This document shows, one piece after another, positions 1-8,056 of a stretch of DNA of 33,624 nt (positions are counted from its first letter, which is position 1; each line of letters starts with the position of its first letter). Where the stretch lies: assembly GCA_022843305.1 (NCBI GenBank), contig JALHNX010000040.1:1-33624 (forward strand). Reading direction: 5' to 3'. Source of the DNA: Pyrinomonadaceae bacterium. Lineage in GTDB: Bacteria; Acidobacteriota; Blastocatellia; Pyrinomonadales; Pyrinomonadaceae. A program made the position numbers and the translations under genes. The notes beneath the pieces are model-generated. The model saw only the letters and a program-made list of their open reading frames with translations. It made no database searches and had not been told where the DNA came from.

Positions 1-1509
1 GTGCCGGAAATCGCGATTGCAATGCTCGCCTGCGCCAGAATCGGCGCGACACACACGGTAATTTTCGGCGGATTTTCGGCGGACGCGATTCGTGACCGCG
101 TAAATGACGGCGATTGCAAAATGATCGTCACGGCAGACGGCGGTTTTCGGCGCGGAAGCGAAATTAAACTTAAAGAGGTTGTTGATAACGCCGTCGTTCA
201 ATGCCCGTCGGTCAGAAGCGTCGTCGTTTTTAAACGAACCGGCGCGGAACTGAAAATGCGACCCGGACGCGATCATTGGTGGCACGAAATGATGGAAGCC
301 GTCGGCGATGAATGCGAACCCGAAAAGCTCGACAGCGAACATCCGCTTTTTATTCTTTACACATCGGGAACGACCGGCAAACCGAAAGGCATTCTGCACA
401 CGACGGGCGGTTATTTGACGCAGGTTGCTTACACTTCAAAACTGGTTTTCGACCTCAAGGACGAAGACGTTTACTGGTGCACGGCGGACATCGGATGGGT
501 CACGGGGCATTCTTACGTGGTTTACGGTCCGATGGCGAACGGCGCGACGGTTTTTATGTATGAAGGCGCGCCGAATTTTCCCGAACCCGACAGATTTTGG
601 CGTTTGATTGACCGTCATAAAGTGACGATCTTCTACACCGCGCCGACCGCGATCCGCGCATTTATCAAATGGGGCGAGCAGTATCCCTTAAAACATAAAC
701 TCGACAGTCTGCGGCTTTTGGGGACGGTCGGCGAGCCGATCAATCCCGAAGCGTGGATGTGGTATCACGAAGTTATCGGCAAAGCGAATTGTCCGATCGT
801 TGATACTTGGTGGCAAACCGAAACCGGCGCGATTATGATTTCGCCTCTGCCGGGCGCAACGCCGACCGTTCCCGGAACGGCAACGCGACCGCTTCCCGGA
901 ATTATTATTGATGTCGTCACCAAAGCCGGAAAACCCGTCGGCACAAACGAAGGCGGTTATCTCGTCATCAAACATCCGTTTCCCTCGATGCTGCGGACGA
1001 TCTGGGGCGACGACGAACGATATAAACAAACTTACTGGTCGGAAATCCCGAACGTCTATTTCGCGGGCGACGGCGCACGGCGCGACGAACGCGGATATTT
1101 TTGGATAATGGGCAGAGTTGACGACGTGATTAACGTCAGCGGACATCGCTTGGGAACAGCCGAAATCGAATCCGCGCTCGTTTCGCACGAAGCCGTTGCC
1201 GAAGCGGCGGTCGTCGGTCGTCCCGACGATTTGAAAGGTCAGGCAATCTCGGCTTTTGTAACTTTGGAAGGAACGCACAAGGGAAGCGACGATTTGAAAA
1301 CCGAACTACGCGCGCACGTTGCGAAAGAAATCGGTTCACTCGCCAAACCCGACGACATACGTTTTACCGATATGCTGCCGAAAACAAGAAGCGGCAAAAT
1401 TATGCGTCGTCTGCTGCGCGAACTCGCTTCGGGCAACGCAGTCAAAGGCGATGTCACAACGCTCGAAGATTTTTCGGTTTTGGAAAAACTTCGGGAAGAC
1501 GAGGAATAA
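1..1509 (+). CDS. acs: Acetyl-CoA synthetase, 3' part (5' end outside window)
   Basis: AMP-forming acetate:CoA ligase, which makes acetyl-CoA from acetate, ATP and CoA in the cytoplasm. The window opens inside the gene: 502 codons are visible, while the family is about 650 aa, so the N-terminal acetate-CoA ligase region is missing and the GTG at base 1 is not the true start. Visible marks are the P-loop-like core [10 protein letters not shown] (codons 121-130), the WWQTETG motif (270-276), the hinge region with [13 protein letters not shown] (371-383) and the C-terminal [11 protein letters not shown]. The catalytic, acetylation-controlled lysine falls at codon 466 of the fragment. The C-terminal domain appears intact and ends in TAA. 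Acetoacetyl-CoA or propionyl-CoA synthetase is possible but less likely given the WWQTETG context. Confidence 0.95.
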   Translation: MPEIAIAMLACARIGATHTVIFGGFSADAIRDRVNDGDCKMIVTADGGFRRGSEIKLKEVVDNAVVQCPSVRSVVVFKRTGAELKMRPGRDHWWHEMMEAVGDECEPEKLDSEHPLFILYTSGTTGKPKGILHTTGGYLTQVAYTSKLVFDLKDEDVYWCTADIGWVTGHSYVVYGPMANGATVFMYEGAPNFPEPDRFWRLIDRHKVTIFYTAPTAIRAFIKWGEQYPLKHKLDSLRLLGTVGEPINPEAWMWYHEVIGKANCPIVDTWWQTETGAIMISPLPGATPTVPGTATRPLPGIIIDVVTKAGKPVGTNEGGYLVIKHPFPSMLRTIWGDDERYKQTYWSEIPNVYFAGDGARRDERGYFWIMGRVDDVINVSGHRLGTAEIESALVSHEAVAEAAVVGRPDDLKGQAISAFVTLEGTHKGSDDLKTELRAHVAKEIGSLAKPDDIRFTDMLPKTRSGKIMRRLLRELASGNAVKGDVTTLEDFSVLEKLREDEE

Positions 1510-1517
1510 AATCTCAG

Positions 1518-1607
1518 AGTCCCAAGTTCTAAGTCTCAAGTCCCAAGTCGTTTAACTTTGACTTGGGACTTGAAACTTGGAACTTGAAACTTGGAACTTG
1601 GGACTTA
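1518..1607. repeat. Heptamer array with inverted arm (ACTTGGG-type)
   Basis: Consecutive 7-nt units such as agtccca, agttcta, agtctca on the left are followed by a short spacer and the reverse-complement series (gacttgg, gacttga, aacttgg and so on). The 13-base stretch caagtcccaagtc has a perfect reverse complement a few bases later, so the transcript could form a hairpin after acs. It may act as a terminator, but there is no clean U-tract. Confidence 0.8.
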
Positions 1608-1611
1608 AAAT

Positions 1612-1658
1612 TCACCAAATCTTAGCGTTCCGCAACTTTTGCGGAATTTGCTTTCCGT
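1612..1658 (-). repeat. Short dispersed repeat, copy 1 (matches the 3' end of yraN)
   Basis: This segment resembles 5202-5249, including the shared 17-base core tgcggaatttg-y-tttcc and the flanking tcacca. At the second locus the same sequence forms the last codons of yraN. Either both are copies of a small dispersed element, or this one is a remnant of a yraN-like 3' end. Confidence 0.5.
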
Positions 1659-1780
1659 TAAAAATTTTGCCGATTTTGATTGTTCCAATCATTTAACAGT
1701 CGGCAAAAGTGAGTAACAGCAAATTTTCAAACCTACTGCCTAACTACGAGCTAAAAATAAAGATAGGAAACAAATGTGCG

Positions 1781-1836
1781 GTAGAGATTGTCTCTATCAC
1801 TTCGGGATAATCTCCTGTTTTGGAGATTATCCCGAA
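1781..1836 (+). promoter_or_regulatory. Two tandem hairpins in the leader of the VWA gene
   Basis: The first is a 6-bp stem (tagaga / tctcta, 1782-1796). The second is a perfect 15-bp stem (1801-1815 with 1822-1836) around a 6-base loop. No U-tract follows, so this is not a standard intrinsic terminator. It lies about 150 bases before the ATG at 1989 and could be a structured leader or a protein-binding dyad. Its function is unknown. Confidence 0.5.
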
Positions 1837-1988
1837 TAGCTATTGATTAGCCGCTCCATAAAGACTTAGTTTAATACGATGTTTTCTTTAAATGAAAAAG
1901 CGGCAATACCGTGTGTTGAGTAATCAATATCTATCGACAAAGATAAACAAAATCAAATTCTGAACTTTAGCAAAAGAAGGTAGTTATT

Positions 1989-4900
1989 ATGGCATGTTTA
2001 AATATTACAACCGGTCCGTTCAATGTCGGCTCCGGATGGTTAGGCGCAGTTCCTCCCGTTACTACTCCGAATGGCGCAACAATTACAAACACGGCAGGAA
2101 GTGGCTTAAGTGTCCAAAAAGGCGGAGACACCGAAGTATTTACTATACCGCCGTCCGGCAGTGTTAGGTTTATGACTTTCGGTTCGCCGGCAAATTTCAT
2201 ACTTGTCTTAACAAGCAGTCCAACTGACAGAAGCGTAGTTTTAGTCGATACAACCGGAGCAAGTATTACGACGGAATTGATTGCTCCATTATTTTCCGCA
2301 ACTTCTGCTACTGCGCTGCCCCGTATTGAAACAAGTGCCGGAAACGGGAGTGTTTTTCTATTGGTTTCTCCCAGGTCAACAGGCGATGTAGCTGCTGCCA
2401 TCTTCCGTAGTGATAATGGGAGTTTCTTTTGCTCGGTTGTGCCGTTTCCACCGACATTGCAAATTACAGGCGAGGCGACAACCAGTTTATTGGTTATTAA
2501 ACACGGCGGAACTGTTGTGGCAAGTGCGACACGTCCGACAGGAGTGTGTCAGGTAACTCCCGAACCGAACAATTTTGGTTCGCTGCCGGTCGGCGCAGGT
2601 GTTCCGCCTGCTCTCTCGACGGTTACGAGGCAATTTACAGTCAGAAATACTGGAACCGATTGTCTTACCGTAAATTCGACAGGCGACATTGCTCCCTACA
2701 CTAGAGTCGGCACTTCCGTACCTTTGCCTGTTATTCTCGATCCTTCACAACAGGTTATTATTGATGTAAGATTCTCGCCAACTGCCGTCGGCACTTTCAA
2801 CAGAGACCTTCCGTTGTCCACTACTCCCGTACAAGGAGATAATGTTCTGATGTGCCGCGGCATGGGACGTAACCCTCTTCGCACAATTTCGATAATCGGA
2901 ACTTTTGCCTACGGCTCGGTTCCCGTGTCAACATCCGTAACCCGCAATTTGCAGATCAGAAATACGGGCGAGGTAGATATTACAATCAATCTTCCGGCTT
3001 CCGCCGCAGGGAGTGAATTTCAATGGACAGCCTTTACCGGCACTATTACACCGGGCAATGAAACTCCTAATATTCCAATTACATTTACTCCTGTGTCGGA
3101 AGGACCGAAAGCGGCGACTTTAACTTTTACGAGCAATGCAACTGGAAGTCCGCACAATGTAAGTCTTTCCGGTTCGGGCTGTGTTGCCAATGCTGAAATG
3201 ATATTGCCTGCCGCGCCGCTTCCTTCTTTTGGAAATGTTCAGCGGGGATTCCGAACGGTCAGACTGTTCAGGGTCAGAAATACAGGCGACGGACAGCTGA
3301 CGTTTACTGCCAGAATTGCAGGAACTGATGCCGCTTTATTCGGAATTCAGCCTTCGGGAGGTTCTATTACTTCGCCGGTTTCCGTAAATTCTTATGCGGT
3401 TAGTCCGGTTACCGGTTGCGGCAGCGTAGCTACCGGAACCGGTGAGGAAATTGTCGCACTTACTTTCTATGCCAACGATGTTCCGCGTACTGCTCAGGCT
3501 CAGCTAATCATCGAATCGCATAACGCAACAAACGGCATCCCCGCTACTGTTACTTTTGATCTAGCGGCTGAAATCACTGCACCGATTTCAATTGATGTGG
3601 AATTGGTGCTTGACCGTTCGGGCAGTATGGCTGATATGGCAGGAGAAAGAACAAAGTCGGAAACTGCGATAAGCGCGGGAAAATTGTTTGTTCAGCTTGC
3701 CCGCCCGGATGTCGAAGACAGAATCGGCGTCGTGAAATTTAATGATGTGCCGGAGGTGGTTTCTTCAATTCAGAATATTACCTCAGGCAATCAAACGGCT
3801 GTTTCCGATGCTATCAACGGCACCAATTTTAATCCGACGGGCTTCACTTCTATTGCGGGCGGCGTACTGGTTGCACAAAACGACATGATTGCGAGTCCGC
3901 GCACGACATTGCCGGCTCTGCTGAATAAAGCCATTGTCGTCCTGACCGACGGGATTGACAATACTCCATACACTAATCCGGCTGACGGGATAACATATTC
4001 ACTGGCAGGCGGCAACGGCACGACCCAGCTTCCGGCTTTTGCCGATATAAGGCTTTATGCGATCGGCTTCGGTCGAAATGAAGATATAGATATAGGTCAA
4101 CTAAGTCTTCTGGCGCAGGCAACCGGCGGCGATTTCTTAACTGTTCAAAACTTTAGCGGCGAAGATTTTTTTGGACTGGAGAAACATTTCACGCAGATTT
4201 ACATGGACAGCGTTGATTTGGCGACCATCAGAGATCCGGTTTTTATTATTCAACCGGGCGACACTCACATCAATGAATTTGATGTTCTCAGAGGAGATAC
4301 CAGTGTGATGGTTGTTATTTATGATCGGGACGGCATTCGGCTTCCATTCTATCTGGAAGCTCCAAACGGCGAAATGATTGATATAACTTTTATTCCGAGT
4401 GGTTATCAAATTCGCTCCGGCATAACTCCTACCGCCCGCTTTATTGAGCTGCAAATGCCGCCGAATGAACCGGACAGATATGCCGGCAGGTGGAAATTGA
4501 TTTTAAAGCACGATAATAGAGCCTGTGTTTTCAGCCGAAACTCTGCGGAAGATGACTTCGGTTTCGGGTTTCAACCAAAGAAATGTAGAGAATATGATAA
4601 AGCAATAATGTATGGCTTTGCCATCGGTGTTGGTTCCAATTTCCGAATGATGCCGTATGTTCAACCCGGAATAATAAAAACGGGTGAATCTATCCGGCTT
4701 ACCGCCGATGTAACAGAGTTTGGCTTACCGGTTACAGGCTGTTTGGTTACTGTTGAAGTGCTTGCGCCTGATGGAACTGTTTCAAATCTGGTTTTATTTG
4801 ATGACGGCAGTCATCAGGACGATGAAGCGAATGACGGTTACTACGGAAATTTATTTACTAATACCTTCGTCGGAGGCAGTTATCAATTTACATACCGAAC

Positions 4901-5117
4901 GGAAGGAATAAGTAGAGATGGAGAATCGGTATTTAGAGAAGCTGTCCGTTCAAAGTATGTTGAGGGACGCGTGCCTATTGATCCCGAAGATAATCCCAAT
5001 ACAGGCGGCGGAGATGAAAAGTGTTGCCGCCAGACTTATACTTTGATAAGAATAATCATTGTTTTGCTGATGATTCTAATTCTTTTTTTAATTTATTTGA
5101 TTGTGTATAGGTTTTAA
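1989..5117 (+). CDS. Large VWA protein with Ig-like (choice-of-anchor D/X type) domains and a C-terminal membrane anchor
   Basis: This 1042-aa protein probably works in adhesion or in an assembly on the cell surface; its exact role is unknown. After an unrecognised beta-rich N-terminal region of about 180 residues come three repeats with the FGSLPVG...RQFTVRNTG signature of ASH/choice-of-anchor D domains (roughly 190-295, 296-395, 400-530). A von Willebrand A domain follows, with MIDAS motif DRSGSM at 542-547 and TDG at 653-655. A choice-of-anchor-X-like segment (DDGSH..DEANDGYYGN, about 936-955) comes next. The C terminus is a CC pair followed by one very hydrophobic helix ending YRF. No N-terminal signal peptide is visible from the ATG at 1989, which has a good RBS. 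Codon use is less GC-rich than its neighbours, which hints at acquisition. It faces yraN across a strong hairpin. Confidence 0.8.
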   Translation: MACLNITTGPFNVGSGWLGAVPPVTTPNGATITNTAGSGLSVQKGGDTEVFTIPPSGSVRFMTFGSPANFILVLTSSPTDRSVVLVDTTGASITTELIAPLFSATSATALPRIETSAGNGSVFLLVSPRSTGDVAAAIFRSDNGSFFCSVVPFPPTLQITGEATTSLLVIKHGGTVVASATRPTGVCQVTPEPNNFGSLPVGAGVPPALSTVTRQFTVRNTGTDCLTVNSTGDIAPYTRVGTSVPLPVILDPSQQVIIDVRFSPTAVGTFNRDLPLSTTPVQGDNVLMCRGMGRNPLRTISIIGTFAYGSVPVSTSVTRNLQIRNTGEVDITINLPASAAGSEFQWTAFTGTITPGNETPNIPITFTPVSEGPKAATLTFTSNATGSPHNVSLSGSGCVANAEMILPAAPLPSFGNVQRGFRTVRLFRVRNTGDGQLTFTARIAGTDAALFGIQPSGGSITSPVSVNSYAVSPVTGCGSVATGTGEEIVALTFYANDVPRTAQAQLIIESHNATNGIPATVTFDLAAEITAPISIDVELVLDRSGSMADMAGERTKSETAISAGKLFVQLARPDVEDRIGVVKFNDVPEVVSSIQNITSGNQTAVSDAINGTNFNPTGFTSIAGGVLVAQNDMIASPRTTLPALLNKAIVVLTDGIDNTPYTNPADGITYSLAGGNGTTQLPAFADIRLYAIGFGRNEDIDIGQLSLLAQATGGDFLTVQNFSGEDFFGLEKHFTQIYMDSVDLATIRDPVFIIQPGDTHINEFDVLRGDTSVMVVIYDRDGIRLPFYLEAPNGEMIDITFIPSGYQIRSGITPTARFIELQMPPNEPDRYAGRWKLILKHDNRACVFSRNSAEDDFGFGFQPKKCREYDKAIMYGFAIGVGSNFRMMPYVQPGIIKTGESIRLTADVTEFGLPVTGCLVTVEVLAPDGTVSNLVLFDDGSHQDDEANDGYYGNLFTNTFVGGSYQFTYRTEGISRDGESVFREAVRSKYVEGRVPIDPEDNPNTGGGDEKCCRQTYTLIRIIIVLLMILILFLIYLIVYRF

Positions 5118-5170
5118 TTGTTGAAAATATTGACGGTTTCCCGAAATTTGGACAAACCGATTAGAATATG

Positions 5171-5221
5171 GAACGACGAAATCTGGTGAAAGGCTTTCTT
5201 TTCACCAGATTTCGTCATTCC
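5171..5221. terminator. Bidirectional hairpin between the VWA gene and yraN
   Basis: A perfect 17-bp stem (5175-5191 with 5200-5216) surrounds an 8-base loop and extends by four more pairs past one mismatch. It lies in the convergent 3' region, and its right arm includes the TGA of yraN. It is suited to ending transcription from both sides, although the T-rich tails are poor. Confidence 0.65.
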
Positions 5222-5249
5222 AAAACTTTTTGCGGAATTTGTTTTCCGT
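5202..5249 (-). repeat. Short dispersed repeat, copy 2 (in the 3' end of yraN)
   Basis: Matches 1612-1658 in the same orientation. It supplies the last codons and the stop of yraN and overlaps the right arm of the convergent hairpin. Confidence 0.45.
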
Positions 5250-5678
5250 CCAGAAGTTTTTGAAAAGCTCGATATTCGGTGATTGTTCTTTTTGTAAAAC
5301 AATGCTGACGACATCGTAACGAAACCTGAAATTTTGCAAACTAAAAATCTTCCTGTAGATTCGCGCCGTTCGCGTTATTTGCCGCTGTTTTCGCAAATCA
5401 ACTGCCGAAAGCGGCGCGGCAAATTCATCCGAACTGCGGGTTTTGACTTCGATAAAACACAAAATATTTTCATCGAGCGCGATCAAATCTATTTCGCCCG
5501 AAACGGCAACTCCGCGACGGTTTCTGCCAATCGGAACTTTAAAATTGGAACAAACCAGCCGCCAGCCCCGTCTAATTAAAAACCGCGCGGCTAAATCTTC
5601 GCCGATTTGACCGACACGGCTCGAATCGGAATCTTGCGAAAGATTTTGTTCAAAATTCAGTGTTATAATTTCGGACAT
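5202..5678 (-). CDS. yraN: YraN/UPF0102 family endonuclease-like protein
   Basis: 158-aa protein from the ATG at 5678 (reading MSEIITLNFEQ). An earlier in-frame ATG at 5723 would add 15 residues without family-like sequence. It carries the restriction-endonuclease-like core of the family: VGQIGEDLAARFLIRRGW, then GEIDLIA and FIEVKTR, which supply the acidic and lysine residues of the PD-(D/E)XK fold. The biochemical role is not firmly known; links to DNA processing and envelope mutants have been reported. The usual end is reached around ELFKNFW. A further 15 or so residues come from a sequence that also occurs at 1612-1658, so the C terminus seems extended by a repeat. Confidence 0.85.
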   Translation of the reverse strand: MSEIITLNFEQNLSQDSDSSRVGQIGEDLAARFLIRRGWRLVCSNFKVPIGRNRRGVAVSGEIDLIALDENILCFIEVKTRSSDEFAAPLSAVDLRKQRQITRTARIYRKIFSLQNFRFRYDVVSIVLQKEQSPNIELFKNFWTENKFRKKFWNDEIW

Positions 5679-5743
5679 TTTGCAGGAATAGTTTACCGAT
5701 TTCCAATAATTTGGCAAAAGCATTTTTGCCCGAACCGGATTTT

Positions 5744-6211
5744 ATGAAAAAAGCTTTGAAAATAATCGCAATTTTAATTGTTTTGGTTTTTGTTGTTATT
5801 CAATTTTTCCGACCCGATTTTACGAATCCGCCCGTTAATCAAGCCGAAACACTTCAGGCGGCAGTCGAAGTTCCCGAAAATGTGCAGGCGATTTTGAATC
5901 GTTCGTGCAGTGATTGCCATACGAACGAAACGAAATATCCGTGGTATTCGAAAATTCAGCCGTCGGCATGGTTTCTGGACGACCACATCAAAATGGGTCG
6001 CGGCGAATTGAATCTTTCGGTCTGGAAAACCTATGAACCGCAGCGGCAACGCCGTAAATTGTCGGAAATGTGCGATGAAGTCAAAGGCGGTTATATGCCT
6101 TTGCCGTCGTATTTGTGGATTCATTGGAACGCAAAATTGTCTGAGGCTGAGATAAAAACGCTCTGCGATTGGACTGAAACAGGAAGCGCGAAAATTGTCG
6201 AGACAAAATAA
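5744..6211 (+). CDS. Haem-binding (haem_bd family) single-haem c-type protein
   Basis: 155 aa from the ATG at 5744 (MKKALKIIAILIVLVFVV), chosen over an upstream TTG because it begins directly with an uncleaved-looking membrane helix (about residues 5-22). The periplasmic part carries one c-type haem motif, CSDCH (C55, C58, H59). It is followed by NETKYPWYSKIQPSAW and GRGELNLSVW, the pattern of the haem_bd domain. It probably binds one covalent haem c and passes electrons or senses redox state at the periplasmic face; no partner is encoded next to it. It is divergent from yraN, with 65 bases between the starts. Confidence 0.85.
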   Translation: MKKALKIIAILIVLVFVVIQFFRPDFTNPPVNQAETLQAAVEVPENVQAILNRSCSDCHTNETKYPWYSKIQPSAWFLDDHIKMGRGELNLSVWKTYEPQRQRRKLSEMCDEVKGGYMPLPSYLWIHWNAKLSEAEIKTLCDWTETGSAKIVETK

Positions 6212-6300
6212 AATTTCCGGCAACCCGAAATCTATTTGTGCCATCAAAGAGCGCGACAGTTTCCCCCGATCCGAATTTTAGAACAGAAAATTATAAAAAT

Positions 6301-6849
6301 ATGACTTGGAAATCAATATTTTCAGGAATCGTTCTTTTTGCGGTTCTTGGTGTGTTTTTGTTTGCGTCGGTTTCGGTTTCGGCACAGCGGGTCAAGATCA
6401 GAAAAAGCGCGACGGGCAGAGTTTCCTCGAATCAGGAAACGCGGGGAAACTCGTCGAACGGCGAATTTCAGATTCATTATCTGGTCAACAACGAACGCCG
6501 CAAAAAAGGTTTGGGCGATTTGTATTGGGACGACGAGCTGGCAAAAGTGGCACGCGCATTTTCGCGGCAGATGGCGCGTGAATCTTTTTTCAGCCATTTT
6601 GATCGAAACGGTAAATCGGTCGTTGACCGCGCAAAAAGTTTCAATATCACGGGTTGGAGCAAAATCGGCGAAAATCTTTTTTTCTGCGAAGGTTACGATG
6701 CTTTCGATTCCTTAGCCGTGCGCGGCTGGATGAATTCTTCCGAGCATCGCCGAAATATTCTCGACCGCCAGTTTACGACGACCGGAATCGGTGTTGCACA
6801 GACGCGAGACGGTCGAATCTACATCACACAGGTTTTTATTAAAAGCTGA
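6301..6849 (+). CDS. Secreted CAP (SCP/YkwD-like) domain protein
   Basis: 182 aa from the ATG at 6301 (MTWKSIFSGIVL). An in-frame upstream start at 6238 would bury the signal peptide behind 21 polar residues. The signal peptide ends near SVSAQ. The CAP domain follows a short basic linker: VNNERRKKGLGDLYWDDELAKVA, then FFSHFDRNGKSVVDRAK, GENLFF, WMNSSEHRRNIL and the closing beta strand ITQVFIKS. The SHFD and SEHR histidines and the GEN glutamate match the usual CAP cavity residues. Bacterial members are exported and their substrates are mostly unknown. A paralogue lies at 26522-27145. Confidence 0.9.
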   Translation: MTWKSIFSGIVLFAVLGVFLFASVSVSAQRVKIRKSATGRVSSNQETRGNSSNGEFQIHYLVNNERRKKGLGDLYWDDELAKVARAFSRQMARESFFSHFDRNGKSVVDRAKSFNITGWSKIGENLFFCEGYDAFDSLAVRGWMNSSEHRRNILDRQFTTTGIGVAQTRDGRIYITQVFIKS

Positions 6850-6855
6850 GAAAAA

Positions 6856-6976
6856 AAGGGGAAAAGGTTTAAAAGGGAAAAAGGGAAAAAGGGGAAAAGG
6901 GGAAAAGGGGAAAAGGGGAAAAGTTTCGACTATTGGATTTCAATAAAACTTTTCCCCTTTTTCCCTTTTAAACCTT
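6856..6976. repeat. Octamer array (AAAAGGGG-type) with inverted arm
   Basis: Units of aaaaaggg / gaaaaggg repeat across about 6864-6924. The reverse complement follows at 6949-6976, where the aaggtttaaaaggg flank is mirrored exactly. The predicted RNA hairpin would sit between the CAP gene and the TIGR04222-like gene. Length variation by slippage is likely. The rest of the gap is AT-rich. Confidence 0.85.
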
Positions 6977-7048
6977 AAATCTTTGTTAAAAAACAAACCG
7001 CAAAGCACCATTTTTCGTTTATAATGTCGAACGAGGAGGAAATTTCGT

Positions 7049-8056
7049 ATGGAAATTCTGATTGATAATCCGCTGGCAACAATGTATGGACCTTATTTTC
7101 TGATATTTTTCGGTTTTGTCATTTTTTTTGCCATTATCATTTTGGCACTCGTCAAAACACAATTCGACAAAACGAATAATTTACCGATTCCCGCAATTCC
7201 GCCAAATATTGACCCTTACGAGATCGCATACCTGCGCGGCGGCACGAACGAAGTCGCGCGGTCGGTGGTTTTCAGCCTTCTGCAAAAGGGTTTTATCGAG
7301 ATTGACAACATTGCCACTCCGGCTGTTGTCAAAAAAACATTTAATCAGCAAGATACAAGAAATTTGAATCCAATCGAGCAGTTGACGCTCGGCTGGCTCG
7401 GCTACTCGCGCGAACCGAAGGAATTTTTCGGCAAAACCGGTTTGGTCGAACAACTGAATGTTTACGGAAATTCTTATCAGGGACGGCTCGAACAACAGCA
7501 GATGCTGACAAGCGAAGAAGACCGCACGGCTTTAAATCCCGTGAAATGGACGGTTTATCTTTTAATTCTCGGTTTGGGCGGTTACAAAACACTTGCCGCA
7601 ATCGCGCACGGCAATTACAACATAATTTTTCTGGTGATTCTAACGGTTGCCGGTTTGCTGATCGCCCGCACCGTGGCGAAAATGCCGCGAATTACAAAAC
7701 TCGGCAAGATTTATCTCGAAAGACTGCAAACCGCTTTCGATAATCTAAAATACACATCGCAAGCCAATTACATTCAGTCGTTTCGAGCAAACAATGCGCC
7801 GCAGACGACATTTGCGGGCGTTGATCCGCTGCTCCTTTCGGTCGGGGTTTTCGGTTCGGGAATTCTGGCGGGAACGGTTTTCAGCGGTTATAATGATGCT
7901 TTCAAAAAAGCCCAACAGCAGTCGGCGGCAGGCGGAAGCTCGTGCGGTTCGGGTTGCGGAAGCTGTTCGGCGGGCGGTTCGAGCTGTAGTTCGGGCGATG
8001 GCGGCGGCGGAAGCTCGTGCGGCGGCGGATGCGGCGGATGCGGCGGCGGCGATTAA
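7049..8056 (+). CDS. TIGR04222-like membrane protein with a Cys/Gly/Ser-rich C-terminal tail
   Basis: 335 aa; ATG at 7049 after a clear gaggagga RBS (about 7031-7038). An N-terminal membrane helix (about 13-36) is followed by a soluble region with YEIAYLRGGTNEVARSVVFSLLQKGFIEID, which I recall as typical of the TIGR04222 domain. Then come hydrophobic segments at about 167-210 and 257-278. The last 45 or so residues contain almost only Gly, Ser, Ala and Cys. The seven cysteines are at 299, 303, 306, 313, 324, 328 and 331; the first three and last three sit in near-identical SSCGxGCGxC modules. The gene abuts a methyltransferase and lies two genes before a DUF692/MNIO enzyme, so the tail is a plausible substrate for modification or a metal-binding site. 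Family assignment is by pattern memory. Confidence 0.75.
   Translation: MEILIDNPLATMYGPYFLIFFGFVIFFAIIILALVKTQFDKTNNLPIPAIPPNIDPYEIAYLRGGTNEVARSVVFSLLQKGFIEIDNIATPAVVKKTFNQQDTRNLNPIEQLTLGWLGYSREPKEFFGKTGLVEQLNVYGNSYQGRLEQQQMLTSEEDRTALNPVKWTVYLLILGLGGYKTLAAIAHGNYNIIFLVILTVAGLLIARTVAKMPRITKLGKIYLERLQTAFDNLKYTSQANYIQSFRANNAPQTTFAGVDPLLLSVGVFGSGILAGTVFSGYNDAFKKAQQQSAAGGSSCGSGCGSCSAGGSSCSSGDGGGGSSCGGGCGGCGGGD

Larger units (their letters stand above)
1510..1988. other. Intergenic region with heptamer repeats and hairpins; no gene seen
   Basis: This 479-base gap holds no convincing coding frame. From 5' to 3' it contains a heptamer array with an inverted arm (1518-1607), a segment that resembles the 3' end of yraN (1612-1658), an AT-rich stretch, and two tandem hairpins (1781-1836) before the VWA gene. 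A purine-rich ribosome-binding site (agaagg, about 1975-1980) precedes the ATG at 1989. Confidence 0.7.

Noticed and set aside
688..1278. 196-codon minus-strand frame opposite acs
   Set aside because: No family-like sequence, and the + strand encodes conserved acs motifs throughout.
6301..6849. CAP protein as a secreted toxin
   Set aside because: Bacterial YkwD-like CAP proteins are widespread housekeeping-type exports; nothing here points to toxicity.
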